Shown here one piece after another: positions 49,951 through 60,266 of a stretch of DNA of 64,000 bases. The first letter of the stretch is position 1; each line of letters opens with the position of its first letter. The notes below the pieces were generated by a model, which was given only the letters and a program-made list of their open reading frames with translations, did no database searches and was not told the origin of the DNA. The translations under genes were made by a program, and so were the position numbers. The stretch is from Chitinilyticum piscinae (GTDB lineage: Bacteria > Pseudomonadota > Gammaproteobacteria > Burkholderiales > Chitinibacteraceae): assembly GCF_015223195.1 (NCBI RefSeq), contig NZ_JADFUA010000002.1:186001-250000 (forward strand). Reading direction: 5' to 3'.

Positions 49951-51297
49951 ATGACACTCGCCTTTGAAGCCAATTTTGACGGGCTGGTCGGCCCGACCCA
50001 TCACTACGGCGGGCATTCCTTCGGCAATGTCGCCTCCACCAGCAACGCTGCCCATGTTGCCAACCCGCGCGCGGCGGCCTTGCAGGGGCTGGCGAAGATG
50101 AAGGCTCTGGCCGATCTCGGTTACCGGCAGGGCGTGTTGCCGCCGCAGGAACGCCCGGCGCTTTGGGTGTTGCGCGATATGGGGTATGCCGGTACGGATA
50201 AGGAAGTCATTGATCTGTCGGTTAGTACGGGTGGCGGGTATTTCGCCAGCCTGTGCTCGGCATCCAGCATGTGGACCGCCAATGCTGCGACGGTCAGTCC
50301 GTCGGCCGATACGGCTGATGGGCGCGTGCACTTCAGCGTGGCGAATCTGACCAACAAGTTCCACCGCAGTATCGAAGCCCCACAGACACGGCGTACGCTG
50401 CAGGCGATCTTTGCCAATCCGGCCTTCTTCGAGGTGCATGCCGCGCTGCCACAGCATGCCGCGCTGGGCGACGAGGGCGCAGCCAACCACACCCGCTTTT
50501 GCCGCAGCTATGCCGAGCTGGGCACCGAGTTCTTTGTCTATGGCGCGCAATACTGGGGCGGCAGCCGCCTGCCGCAGCGCTATCCGGCCCGCCAGACGCT
50601 GGAGGCCAGCCAGGCGATTGCCCGCCGGCATGGCCTTGATCCGGCACATACGGTGTTCGCCCAGCAGCATCCGGCCGTGATCGATGCTGGCGTGTTTCAT
50701 AACGATGTGATTGCCGTGGGCAATCTGGACCTGCTGTTCTGCCACCAGCAGGCCTTTCTGGATGCTGATGCGGTATATGCCGCTCTGCGGGCTAGCCAGC
50801 CCGGCTTGCAGATCATCGAAGTGCCTGGCAGTGAAGTCTCGGTCGAAGAGGCCGTGCGCTCTTACCTGTTCAACAGCCAGTTGCTCGACAAGGGGCTGGG
50901 TCGGCAGCGGCTGGTCGTGCCCGAAGAATGCCGGGCCACGCCGGCAGTCTGGGCCTATCTGCAGGAGTTGCAGGCCAGTGGCGGGCCGATTGATGAAGTG
51001 CTGGTGTTCGATCTGAAGCAAAGCATGCAGAACGGCGGCGGGCCGGCCTGCCTGCGCTTGCGCGTGGCGCTGACCGAGGCCGAAGCGGCCGCCGTACGCC
51101 CGGCGGTCTGGATGAACGATGCGCTCTACGAGCGGCTGTGCAACTGGGTGTCCCGGCATTACCGCGACCGGCTGTCGGTTGCGGATCTGGCGGACCCGGC
51201 TCTGCTTGATGAGGTGCGCACCGCACTGGATGAGCTGACGCAGCTGCTGGAACTCGGTAGCATCTACCCTTTTCAGCGTCATGGCAGTGATGCCTGA
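49951..51297 (+). CDS. astB: N-succinylarginine dihydrolase
   Basis: The 448-residue enzyme has the AstB opening ([16 protein letters not shown]), the HNDVIAVGN block and [16 protein letters not shown] near the active-site cysteine. It hydrolyses N-succinylarginine to N-succinylornithine with release of ammonia and CO2. It starts 10 nt after astD. Confidence 0.95.
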   Translation: MTLAFEANFDGLVGPTHHYGGHSFGNVASTSNAAHVANPRAAALQGLAKMKALADLGYRQGVLPPQERPALWVLRDMGYAGTDKEVIDLSVSTGGGYFASLCSASSMWTANAATVSPSADTADGRVHFSVANLTNKFHRSIEAPQTRRTLQAIFANPAFFEVHAALPQHAALGDEGAANHTRFCRSYAELGTEFFVYGAQYWGGSRLPQRYPARQTLEASQAIARRHGLDPAHTVFAQQHPAVIDAGVFHNDVIAVGNLDLLFCHQQAFLDADAVYAALRASQPGLQIIEVPGSEVSVEEAVRSYLFNSQLLDKGLGRQRLVVPEECRATPAVWAYLQELQASGGPIDEVLVFDLKQSMQNGGGPACLRLRVALTEAEAAAVRPAVWMNDALYERLCNWVSRHYRDRLSVADLADPALLDEVRTALDELTQLLELGSIYPFQRHGSDA

Positions 51298-51327
51298 GCG
51301 CGCCCAGTATTCACGGAGACCATTCTT

Positions 51328-52350
51328 ATGACCGCCCAGACTGCACGCAGCTTTCTTGCCGAGACGCTGGCCGGCAATACGGCCATTTCGCTGCCATTTC
51401 CGCTGCCGGGCGGCGCCAGCGGGCAGGTGATGGATGAGGGCATCATCCGTTTCGACCCGCAGGATGGTGCGGGGCGCGAGCTGGATCTGGTGGTCTCCTG
51501 CGGGGTGCACGGCAATGAAACCGCGCCGGTCGAACTGGTCGAGCGGCTGATTGCCCGCATCTTCAGCGGCGAGCTGAAGCTGCGCAACCGGGTCATGTTC
51601 GTGTTCGGCAATGTCGAAGCACTGCGGCGGGGTACCCGCTTTGTCGAGGAAGACATGAACCGGCTGTTCTGCCGTGCGCCGGAAAACGACGACAATACCG
51701 AGCGCCGCCGTGCCACCATGCTGGAAATGCATCTGCTGCGCTTTTTCGGGCGCGCGGTCGCCGACCAGAAGCCGCGCTACCATTACGATCTGCACACCGC
51801 GATTCATGGCTCGCTGATCGAGAAATTCGCCATCTACCCACTGCCACGCCAGGGCCGGCAGTTCTCGGTACAGGAAATGGCGCGGCTGCATCATGCCGGC
51901 GTCGAGGCCATCCTGCTGCAATCGACGACCTCCACGACGTTCTCGTTTTTCTCCAACCGCTATTGTGATGCCACCTCCTTCACGGTCGAGCTGGGCAGTG
52001 CGCGGCCTTTTGGCCAGAACGACAGCGTCGATCTCGGCAAGATGGAGGCCTACCTCACGCAGCTCATTGGCGAGGGCTTGCCGCAACATCCCCTGCATGG
52101 CGAAAGTTATGCCGCCCAGGTCGGCTGCCCGGTGTTCCGCGTGTCACGCGAAATCATCAAACACAGCCGCGAATTCCGCCTGCTGATCGACGGCAAGACC
52201 GACAACTTTACCCCGCTGCCGCAGGGCATGCTGCTGGCCGAAGATGGCGAACACCAGACCGTCGTGACCGAGGCCAGTGCCCGCATCATTTTCCCGAATC
52301 CCGATGTGGTGCCGGGTCAGCGGGCCGGGCTGATTATCGTGCCTGCTTGA
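51328..52350 (+). CDS. astE: Succinylglutamate desuccinylase
   Basis: The 340-residue zinc hydrolase has the carboxypeptidase-like ligands in GVHGNETAPVE and YHYDLHTAIH, and FTVELGSARPFGQND. It releases glutamate and succinate in the last AST step. ACGGAGACC lies before the ATG. A strong bidirectional terminator follows. Confidence 0.94.
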   Translation: MTAQTARSFLAETLAGNTAISLPFPLPGGASGQVMDEGIIRFDPQDGAGRELDLVVSCGVHGNETAPVELVERLIARIFSGELKLRNRVMFVFGNVEALRRGTRFVEEDMNRLFCRAPENDDNTERRRATMLEMHLLRFFGRAVADQKPRYHYDLHTAIHGSLIEKFAIYPLPRQGRQFSVQEMARLHHAGVEAILLQSTTSTTFSFFSNRYCDATSFTVELGSARPFGQNDSVDLGKMEAYLTQLIGEGLPQHPLHGESYAAQVGCPVFRVSREIIKHSREFRLLIDGKTDNFTPLPQGMLLAEDGEHQTVVTEASARIIFPNPDVVPGQRAGLIIVPA

Positions 52351-52427
52351 TGGGGTATGTGCCTGTAGACTAGGAATATAAAATTGTTCAGGTGTACAGG
52401 GTGAGGGGTATTTGATTGTCGACCAAC

Positions 52428-52455
52428 AAAAAGGGCTGCCTTGGCAGCCCTTTTT
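52428..52455. terminator. Bidirectional terminator between astE and livF
   Basis: AAAAAGGGCTGCC pairs perfectly with GGCAGCCCTTTTT across a TT loop. It ends both converging operons. Confidence 0.93.
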
Positions 52456-52473
52456 GCCTGATTGCGCCAAAGC

Positions 52474-53199
52474 TTATTCGCCCAGATACGCGCTCTGGAT
52501 GGCGGGGTTGGCCAGCAGGGCCTTGGCATCGTCGGCGACAGTGATCACACCCGATTCCATCACGTAGCCACGGTTGGCGGTTTCCAGTGCCAGCTTGGCA
52601 TTCTGCTCGATCAGCAGCATCGTCACGCCTTCCGCCGCCACCATGCGGATGATCTCGAAGATCTTCTGCACGATGATCGGTGCCAGGCCCATTGAGGGCT
52701 CGTCGAGCAGCAGCAGCTTGGGGCGGCTCATCAGCGCGCGGCCGATGGCCACCATCTGCTGCTCGCCGCCGGACAGTGTGCCGGCCAGCTGTTTCATGCG
52801 CTCCTTCAGTCGCGGGAACAGGTCGTACACGCGGGCCATGTCGTGCGCGATGTCGGCCTTGTCGTTGCGGTAGTACGCGCCCATCTGCAGGTTTTCCTCA
52901 ACGGTCAGACGCGGGAAAATCCCCCGGCCTTCCGGTACCAGCACCAGGCCGCGGCTGACAAAGTCATGCGCGGCAAGGCGGCTGGTATCCTGCCCGTCAA
53001 AGCTGATGCTGCCGGCTGCCGGCTTGACCATGCCCACCAGCGTTTTCAGCGTGGTGGTCTTGCCGGCTCCGTTGGCGCCGATCAGCGCCACCAGTTCACC
53101 CTGCTTGATTTCGAGATTGATGCCCTTGACGGCATGAATGCCGCCATATGCCACTTTCAGGTCTTTTACGGAAAGCAGCGGCGAAGTCGTAGTCGTCAT
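52474..53199 (-). CDS. livF: Branched-chain amino acid ABC transporter ATPase LivF
   Basis: The 241-residue ATPase has Walker A GANGAGKTT, signature LSGGEQQM and Walker B LLLDEPSMG, plus the LivF-type end (NPAIQSAYLGE). It powers uptake of branched-chain or related amino acids with LivG. It is the last gene of livH-livM-livG-livF. Confidence 0.92.
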   Translation of the reverse strand: MTTTTSPLLSVKDLKVAYGGIHAVKGINLEIKQGELVALIGANGAGKTTTLKTLVGMVKPAAGSISFDGQDTSRLAAHDFVSRGLVLVPEGRGIFPRLTVEENLQMGAYYRNDKADIAHDMARVYDLFPRLKERMKQLAGTLSGGEQQMVAIGRALMSRPKLLLLDEPSMGLAPIIVQKIFEIIRMVAAEGVTMLLIEQNAKLALETANRGYVMESGVITVADDAKALLANPAIQSAYLGE

Positions 53200-53210
53200 G
53201 TCCTGCTTCC

Positions 53211-53973
<763 letters not shown>

Positions 53974-53981
<8 letters not shown>

Positions 53982-55152
53982 GTTCGCGCTCCGCTTCGGT
54001 CAGGGTTGCGTCTTCCTGTTTGGTAATGCGCTTGGTCGCCGGATGCAGTTCATCCTTGCGGCGGCGCGACGGCCACAGGCCTTCGGGGCGCAGCAGCATG
54101 ATGATGATCATCGCCAGACCGAACATCAGCATGCGCAGGTTTTCCGGATCGACCACGCGCTTGCCCAGCAGGGCATCCTGCAGCGGATTGACCACTTCGC
54201 GCAGTGCTTCCGGGGTGATCGAAACGATGATCGCGCCCAGAATCACGCCGGGGATATGCCCCATGCCGCCCAGTACCACCATGCACAGCACCAGCACCGA
54301 TTCCATCAGGATAAAGGATTCCGGCGAGATGAAGCCCTGGAAGCTGGCAAACAGCGAACCGGAGACACCCCCGAAGCTCGCACCCATGGCGAAGGCCAGC
54401 AGTTTCACGTTGCGGGTGTTGATGCCCATGGCTGCGGCGGCGATTTCGTCTTCGCGAATCGCCACCCAGGCCCGGCCGATGCGCGAGCGTTGCAGGCGGA
54501 TCGATACGAAGATGATCAGCACGCAGAACGCCAGGATCAGGTAGTAGTACTGGTGCACCATCGGGATCTGCACACCGAAGAATTCCAGCGGCTTGCCGAA
54601 TTCGTGGCCCAGCAGCGACACACGTTCGATGTTGTTGATGCCCTGCGGGCCGTTGGTGATGTTCACCGGACGGTCGAGGTTGTTCATGAAGATGCGGATG
54701 ATTTCACCGAAGCCCAGCGTGACGATGGCCAGATAATCACCGCGCAGTTTCAGCGTCGGTGCACCCAGCATCACGCCGAAGCAGCCGGCGACCACCGCTG
54801 CGATCAGCAGCATGACCAGCAGGGGAGGATTCATCATCCAGACCGGCAGGAAAGCGGCAATCTGCGGCGAATTCAGGAAGGCGTACAGGTAGGCCCCCAC
54901 TGCGTAGAACGCGATATAGCCCAGATCGAGCAGGCCGGCGTAGCCGACCACGATGTTCAGACCCAGCGCCAGCATGATGTAGAGCAGCGCGAAGTCGATC
55001 GTGCGCACCCAGGAATTGCCGCTGGCGAAAGAGCCGGACAGGATGAAGGGCAGCGCCAGCATGAAGACGGACAGCAGGATCAGCTGCAACTTGGCGTGCT
55101 GGCCATCCTTGCCCGCGCCGAACCAGCCGGCGATGGTATTTGCCATGGTCAT
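53974..55152 (-). CDS. livM: Branched-chain amino acid ABC transporter permease LivM
   Basis: The 392-residue permease has the conserved LGLNIVVGYAGLLDLGYIAFY block and the EAA-like IREDEIAAAAMGINTRN loop, with about ten helices. ATG 55152 lies 9 nt after AAGGAG. The second ATG, at 55146, is less well spaced, and the frame to 55173 is not needed. Confidence 0.92.
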
Positions 55153-55165
55153 GGTCTTGTTCTCC

Positions 55166-56095
55166 TTAAGCACGCTCGGCTACGCGTTCGCCCAGCAGGC
55201 CGCTCGGACGGAACAGCAGCACCAGGATCAGCACGGCAAAGGCAAAGATGTCCTTGTAGCTGGAAGTCAGCACGCCGCCGGTCAAATCGGACAGGTAGCC
55301 CGCCCCCAGACTTTCGACAATGCCCAGTACCAGACCGCCGACCACCGCACCGGCCAGGTTGCCGATGCCACCCAGGACCGCAGCGGTAAAGGCCTTCAGG
55401 CCGATCAGGAAGCCCATGTAGGCATGTGCCTGGTCGTAGTTCGCGGCGACCATCACGCCGGCAACGGCACCCAGTGCCGAGCCGATCACGAAGGTCAGCG
55501 AGATGATGGTATTGGTGTTCACCCCCATCAGGCGTGCCACGTCGATATTCTGTGCGGTGGCACGCATTGCGCGGCCCAGCTTGGAACGCTCGATCAGGAA
55601 GAACAACGCCGCCATGATCAGGATGGCCAGCACGATGATCGCAATTTGCAGGTTGGTGATGACCGCGCCGCCGATTTCGAAGGTCTTGATGTCCAGAATG
55701 GCGGGGAAGGGGCGGTAATTGCGGCCCCAGATCAGCGTAGCGAGCTGCTGCAGCACGATGGACAGGCCGATTGCGGTAATCAGCGGTGCCAGCCGCGGCG
55801 CATTGCGCAGCGGCCGGTAGGCCACCCGCTCGATGCCGTAGCCCAGCGCCATCGACACCGGAATGGCCATGGCCAGACCGATGGTCAGCAACAGGATGCC
55901 CGGCAGAGCCACATTGGCCCCCAGCAGCAGGTTGATACAGGTGATGGTCACCATTGCGCCGATCATCACGATTTCGCCGTGGGCGAAATTGATCAGCTGC
56001 ATGATGCCGTACACCATCGTGTAGCCCAGCGCGATCAGTGCATACACACTGCCGATCACCAGGCCATTGATCAGGTGTTGGAGGAGGTGGTCCAC
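55166..56095 (-). CDS. livH: Branched-chain amino acid ABC transporter permease LivH
   Basis: The 309-residue permease starts with the family block NGLVIGSVYALIALGYTMVY and has LINFAHGEIVMIGA soon after. GTG at 56095 is the start, with GAGG 7 nt upstream. It heads livHMGF. No periplasmic binding-protein gene (livK/livJ) is next to it on either side. Confidence 0.92.
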   Translation of the reverse strand: MDHLLQHLINGLVIGSVYALIALGYTMVYGIMQLINFAHGEIVMIGAMVTITCINLLLGANVALPGILLLTIGLAMAIPVSMALGYGIERVAYRPLRNAPRLAPLITAIGLSIVLQQLATLIWGRNYRPFPAILDIKTFEIGGAVITNLQIAIIVLAILIMAALFFLIERSKLGRAMRATAQNIDVARLMGVNTNTIISLTFVIGSALGAVAGVMVAANYDQAHAYMGFLIGLKAFTAAVLGGIGNLAGAVVGGLVLGIVESLGAGYLSDLTGGVLTSSYKDIFAFAVLILVLLFRPSGLLGERVAERA

Positions 56096-56446
56096 GTTAA
56101 AACCTCAAAGGAGGGAATCAGATTGCCGCAAATTATGCCGTAACAGTTGTCCGGCATCGCAACCTTAGCGGGTTCTGCTGTGCATAACACTTGTGAAAAT
56201 CCCTAATTTTTACCTTGCCACGGTGTTTGTGCCGTGTTGCGGGGCTGCAATCCGGGCAGGCTAACTGCCTGCTTTGCCGTATTAAATGCCGCCGGGGCGT
56301 GGCCCGGGCACCGGCTGCGGCCGGCTGGCGGGCCGACGGCGGCTCCGGGCGGGCCAGGGCAGCAGGCTGTTGCCTTCGTGCAACCGCCGGCCGCGCCCCA
56401 CGTGCGGGGAGTGCGATAATCGCGCTTTTGCACCAGCGGAAAGCCC
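56096..56446. other. Divergent intergenic region livH/cobQ
   Basis: This 351-bp gap holds the promoters of livH and cobQ. The cobQ half is very GC-rich, with short hairpins such as GCAGG/CCTGC (about 56255-56272). I looked for a cobalamin riboswitch (the GCCACTG B12 box) and did not find one. Confidence 0.5.
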
Positions 56447-57928
56447 ATGCCTACCTTGATGATCCAGGGGTGTACCTCGGATGCCGGCAAATCCACACTC
56501 ACCGCCGCGCTGTGTCGCCTATTGGTCCGCCGCGGCGTCCGTGTGGCGCCGTTCAAGCCGCAGAACATGGCGCTCAATTCGGCGGTAACTGAAGATGGCG
56601 GCGAAATCGGCCGTGCGCAGGCCGTGCAGGCTGTCGCCTGCGGCCTTCCCGCGCATTCGGACATGAACCCGGTACTGCTCAAGCCCTCCAGCGATTGCCG
56701 GGCGCAGGTCATCATCCAGGGGCGCAGCATCGGCAACCTGGATGCGGTGGATTATCACCACTACAAGCGCACTGCGCGCAGCGCCGTGTTCGACTCGTGG
56801 CAGCGGCTGGCCCGGCAATATGACTGGGTACTGGTCGAAGGCGCGGGCAGTCCGGCCGAAGTGAATCTGCGCGAGGGCGATATTGCGAACATGGGATTTG
56901 CCGAAGAGGCCGACTGCCCGGTCTGGCTGGTCGCCGACATCGACCGCGGCGGCGTGTTCGCCCACATCGTCGGCACCTTGGCCTGTCTGTCCGCCAGCGA
57001 ACAGGCCCGCGTGCGCGGCTTCCTCATCAACCGCTTCCGGGGTGATCTTGCGCTGCTGCAACCGGGGCTGGACTGGCTGGAGCAGCAAACCGGCAAGCCG
57101 GTGCTGGCGGTGGTGCCCTATCTGCACGGGCTGGAGATCGCGGCCGAGGATGCGCTGCCACAAGCGCAGGCTGCGGGGGGCGCGGCGGCATTCCGCATTG
57201 TGATCGCCACGCTGCCACACATCTCCAACCACACCGATTTCGACCCGCTGCGGCGGATTGCCGGGATCGACTGCCGCTATGCCACACCGGGCAAACCGTT
57301 GCCGCCGTGCGATCTGCTGATCCTGCCGGGCAGCAAGAACACGATCGGCGATATGCTGGCGCTGCGCGAGTGGGGCTGGGATGCGGAAATTGCCCGCCAC
57401 CTGCGCTATGGCGGCAAGCTCATCGGCATTTGCGGTGGCTATCAGATGCTGGGCGAGATGATTGCCGATCCGCAGGGTATCGAGTCGCAAGCCAATGAAA
57501 TAAAAGGGCTTGGGCTAATACCCATGTGTACGGTGCTTGAGTCCGGAAAAATTCTGCGCCAGCGTCACGGCGTGCTGTGTGCCGGCGGCGCAGCGGTGCG
57601 CGGCTATGAAATCCATCAGGGGCGCAGTCGCGTGAACGCCGACTGGCCGTCGCTGGCCCGGCTGGCGACAGCTGACGAAGGCGGGCAGAGCTTTGAGCCC
57701 GAAGGCGTCGTTTCACCGGACGGCCAGCTCATCGGCAGCTACCTGCATGGCCTCTTCGATGAGCCGGAAGCCCTGCAGGCGCTGCTGTGCTGGGCAGGCT
57801 GGCGGGGTGATGCGACGGCGATTCGCGACACCGAGGCGCTGCTGGAAGGCGAAATCGACCGGCTGGCCGACGCGCTGGATGCCGCGCTGGACTGGGACAA
57901 GGCAGGCCGGGCCGGGCTGGTTCTGTGA
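56447..57928 (+). CDS. cobQ: Cobyric acid synthase
   Basis: The 493-residue amidotransferase has an N-terminal dethiobiotin-synthetase-like ATPase ([31 protein letters not shown]) and a C-terminal class I glutaminase-like domain with the nucleophile in [10 protein letters not shown] and the His in SYLHGLFD. It amidates four side chains of adenosylcobyrinic acid diamide. It stands alone here; other cobalamin genes are outside the window. The deaminase gene follows 49 bp later. Confidence 0.94.
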   Translation: MPTLMIQGCTSDAGKSTLTAALCRLLVRRGVRVAPFKPQNMALNSAVTEDGGEIGRAQAVQAVACGLPAHSDMNPVLLKPSSDCRAQVIIQGRSIGNLDAVDYHHYKRTARSAVFDSWQRLARQYDWVLVEGAGSPAEVNLREGDIANMGFAEEADCPVWLVADIDRGGVFAHIVGTLACLSASEQARVRGFLINRFRGDLALLQPGLDWLEQQTGKPVLAVVPYLHGLEIAAEDALPQAQAAGGAAAFRIVIATLPHISNHTDFDPLRRIAGIDCRYATPGKPLPPCDLLILPGSKNTIGDMLALREWGWDAEIARHLRYGGKLIGICGGYQMLGEMIADPQGIESQANEIKGLGLIPMCTVLESGKILRQRHGVLCAGGAAVRGYEIHQGRSRVNADWPSLARLATADEGGQSFEPEGVVSPDGQLIGSYLHGLFDEPEALQALLCWAGWRGDATAIRDTEALLEGEIDRLADALDAALDWDKAGRAGLVL

Positions 57929-57977
57929 TCCGCTGCGGGCTACAGTGCCGGTATGGTTCTGACACGAAGGGCACACC

Positions 57978-58415
57978 ATGGATGAATTCATGCAGGCCGC
58001 GATCGCCGAAGCGCGGCAGGGGTTGGCAGAAGGCGGCATTCCGATCGGCAGCGTGCTCGTGCATCAGGGGCGCATCATCGGCCGCGGGCATAACCGCCGC
58101 GTGCAGCAGGGCAGCGCCATTTTGCACGGCGAAATGGACGCGCTGGAAAATGCCGGCCGCCTGCCCGCGCAGGTATATCGCGAATCGGTGCTCTACACCA
58201 CGCTCTCGCCGTGCGCGATGTGCAGTGGCGCCATTCTGCTCTATGGCATTCCGCACGTGGTGATCGGCGAAAACCGCAGCTTTCTGGGCGAGGAGGCCTT
58301 GCTGCAAAGCCGTGGCGTGGCGCTGCAGGTGCTGAATGATGCCGACTGCATCGCCCTGATGCAGCAGTTCATGGCCGCGCAGCCGGCCTTGTGGAACGAG
58401 GATATCGGCGAGTGA
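57978..58415 (+). CDS. Cytosine deaminase, yeast Fcy1 type
   Basis: The 145-residue zinc deaminase has the HGE and SPCAMC zinc/catalytic motifs. Its surroundings closely follow Saccharomyces cerevisiae cytosine deaminase: GRGHNRRVQQGSA, LYTTLSPC, GAILLYGIPHVVIGEN, and the C-terminal EDIGE preceded by a Trp that in yeast helps close the active site. This differs from E. coli CodA (TIM barrel) and from the tRNA deaminase TadA. It should convert cytosine to uracil. The next gene overlaps its stop (GTGA). Confidence 0.82.
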   Translation: MDEFMQAAIAEARQGLAEGGIPIGSVLVHQGRIIGRGHNRRVQQGSAILHGEMDALENAGRLPAQVYRESVLYTTLSPCAMCSGAILLYGIPHVVIGENRSFLGEEALLQSRGVALQVLNDADCIALMQQFMAAQPALWNEDIGE

Positions 58416-58828
58416 GGCAACAGGCTGATCTGCGACAAGGCAGCCGGCAAGCGCTCGAAGCCGGCTTGCTCGCGCTGTTGGGTGAAGCGATCCGTGCGTA
58501 TTTTCCTGAGCCGGATGAATCCCATCCGGCGTTGTGGACTAGCCTCGTATTCCAGCACTTGCGCAGTGGCATCCGTGGTGGGGATGCCATCGCCATCGGG
58601 CTGGCCTGTCAGCTGCTGGTTGCCGATGCAATGCTGCCTTTTGGCAAGCTGATCAAAAGCAATTTGGCCCGCGCCCTGAAACAGAAAGCCCCCTTATTGT
58701 CGCCAGCGCAAGGAGCCATGCTGATCAGCGTAACGCAAAGGCTTACCGCACTGCCGTATGCGCCGCGCGAACTGGAGGATTACCGCAAGCTGGTCAAGAC
58801 ATTGCAGTCATGCGGTATGGCAGGGTGA
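58412..58828 (+). CDS. Hypothetical protein downstream of cytosine deaminase
   Basis: The 138-residue product is predicted mainly helical, without signal or membrane segments, and I recognise no family. GTG 58412 overlaps the deaminase stop as GTGA, with GAGGA about 10 nt upstream, so translation is probably coupled. A GTG further upstream (58391) is also in frame. It may be a partner of the deaminase, but nothing in the sequence shows this. Confidence 0.55.
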   Translation: MRQQADLRQGSRQALEAGLLALLGEAIRAYFPEPDESHPALWTSLVFQHLRSGIRGGDAIAIGLACQLLVADAMLPFGKLIKSNLARALKQKAPLLSPAQGAMLISVTQRLTALPYAPRELEDYRKLVKTLQSCGMAG

Positions 58829-58855
58829 AGAGCTGGCACTGGCGCTCAGGCTCGA

Positions 58856-58987
58856 ATTCAGCGAGTGCTTGATCAAGTCAATAAAGACGCGAGTGTGCGT
58901 TGGTTGCTGGCGCGAGTGATGGCAAACAAGATGCACCGGCCGCGGCGCAGGTTCGATATCTTCCAGTACGGTGCACAGATCACTATG
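58856..58987 (-). pseudogene. Remnant of a LysR-type regulator (C-terminus only)
   Basis: About 44 residues on the minus strand read as the C-terminal end of a LysR regulator: CTVLEDIEPAPRPVHLV, then RVFIDLIKHSL, in the usual order of the last strand and helix of the effector-binding domain. Nothing upstream continues the gene. Homology ends about 14 bp from the inverted repeat at 59001-59049. The frame continues past the expected stop. This looks like a decayed or truncated gene. Confidence 0.55.
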
Positions 58988-59000
58988 TGTTTTGAAATAT

Positions 59001-59049
59001 GGGTATACGGCCGTAGTCATTTTCATAAAAGACCTACGTCTGTATACCC
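59001..59049. repeat. 49-bp inverted repeat with GGGTATAC ends
   Basis: The outer arms GGGTATAC (59001-59008) and GTATACCC (59042-59049) are perfect complements. Inside them CGTAG (59012-59016) pairs with CTACG (59034-59038), leaving a 17-nt AT-rich loop. It lies between the LysR remnant and the fba stop. There is no T-run on either side. Confidence 0.65.
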
Positions 59050-59081
59050 TGCATTGTATTCTCTGTTGTCTGCTTGTGGGC

Positions 59082-60251
59082 TCAGTAGCAATCCGGGAAC
59101 AGCCAGCTTTCATTGCGGATGTGCAGCGCCTGCGGCTGGCCGGCGTGGCTGACGCCGCCGCGCGGGCTCAGTGGCAGGGGGGCGGGTGCGCGGGTCTGGC
59201 TGGCCAGCTCGCCACGGGCGTAGCGCGCAGCCATCTGCTCCAGCGACTGAGCGCGGATGTGGCCGGCCTGACCGACGCAGCCGAAGGCGGCAAAGCGCGC
59301 GATGCAGATGTCGCGCATGGCAATCACCGATTCCTGCAGGTATTTGCGCGGGTCGAATTCCGCCGGATGCGCAGCCATGTAGCGGCGGATGGCGCCGGTG
59401 GCGGCCAGCCGCAGATCGGTGTCGATGTTCACCTTGCGTACGCCAAACTTGATGGCGCGCACGATTTCTTCGACCGGCACGCCCCAGGTGGGGGGGATGG
59501 CGCCGCCGTGGTCGTTGATGATGGCCAGCCATTCCTGTGGCACGGACGAGCTGCCGTGCATGACCAGATGCGTGTTGGGCAGGCGCTCGTGAATCTCGCG
59601 CACGCGCTCGATGGCCAGGGTTTCGCCGGTGGGCGGGCGCTTGAATTTGTAGGCGCCGTGGCTGGTGCCGATGGCAATCGCCAGTGCGTCGACCTGGGTG
59701 GCGGCGACAAAGGCCGCCGCTTCATCCGGGTCGGTCAGTAGCCGAGTGTGATCGAGCTTGCCGGCGGCGCCGATGCCGTCTTCCTCGCCGGCTTCGCCGG
59801 TTTCCAGGCTGCCCAGACAGCCGAGTTCGCCTTCGACCGACACGCCGCAGGCATGCGCCATGTCAACGACCTGGCGGGTCACGGCGACGTTGTAGCCGTA
59901 GTCGGTGGGGGTTTTGCCGTCGCTGGCGAGCGAGCCGTCCATCATCACCGAGGTGAAGCCGAGCTGGATCGCGCGCTGGCACACGGCCGGGCTGGTGCCA
60001 TGATCCTGGTGCATGACGATGGGAATGTGCGGGAATTCCTCGGCAGCGGCGAGCATCAGGTGACGCAGGAAGGGGGCGCCGGCGTAGTTGCGCGCGCCGG
60101 CCGAGGCCTGCACGATCACCGGGCTGTTGGTGTGGTCCGCCGCTTCCATGATGGCGCGCATCTGTTCCAGATTGTTCACATTGAACGCGGGCAGCGCGTA
60201 CTGGTATTCGGCGGCGTGGTCGAGCAACTGGCGCATGGCAACGAGGGGCAT
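59082..60251 (-). CDS. fba: Class II fructose-bisphosphate aldolase (CbbA type)
   Basis: The 389-residue enzyme has the zinc-binding [39 protein letters not shown] and [11 protein letters not shown] motifs and NIDTDLRLA. It interconverts fructose 1,6-bisphosphate with DHAP and glyceraldehyde 3-phosphate. The family core ends near residue 350 (ARYARGEL). The last ~39 residues (Pro/Arg-rich, ending FPDCY) are an unusual tail and may reflect loss of the original stop. It is the last gene of tpiA-fbp-fba, 15 bp after fbp. Confidence 0.92.
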   Translation of the reverse strand: MPLVAMRQLLDHAAEYQYALPAFNVNNLEQMRAIMEAADHTNSPVIVQASAGARNYAGAPFLRHLMLAAAEEFPHIPIVMHQDHGTSPAVCQRAIQLGFTSVMMDGSLASDGKTPTDYGYNVAVTRQVVDMAHACGVSVEGELGCLGSLETGEAGEEDGIGAAGKLDHTRLLTDPDEAAAFVAATQVDALAIAIGTSHGAYKFKRPPTGETLAIERVREIHERLPNTHLVMHGSSSVPQEWLAIINDHGGAIPPTWGVPVEEIVRAIKFGVRKVNIDTDLRLAATGAIRRYMAAHPAEFDPRKYLQESVIAMRDICIARFAAFGCVGQAGHIRAQSLEQMAARYARGELASQTRAPAPLPLSPRGGVSHAGQPQALHIRNESWLFPDCY

Positions 60252-60266
60252 GGTGTTTCTCCGGTG

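Noticed and set aside
56096-56446. Cobalamin riboswitch before cobQ
   Set aside because: No B12-box or convincing fold elements were found by eye.
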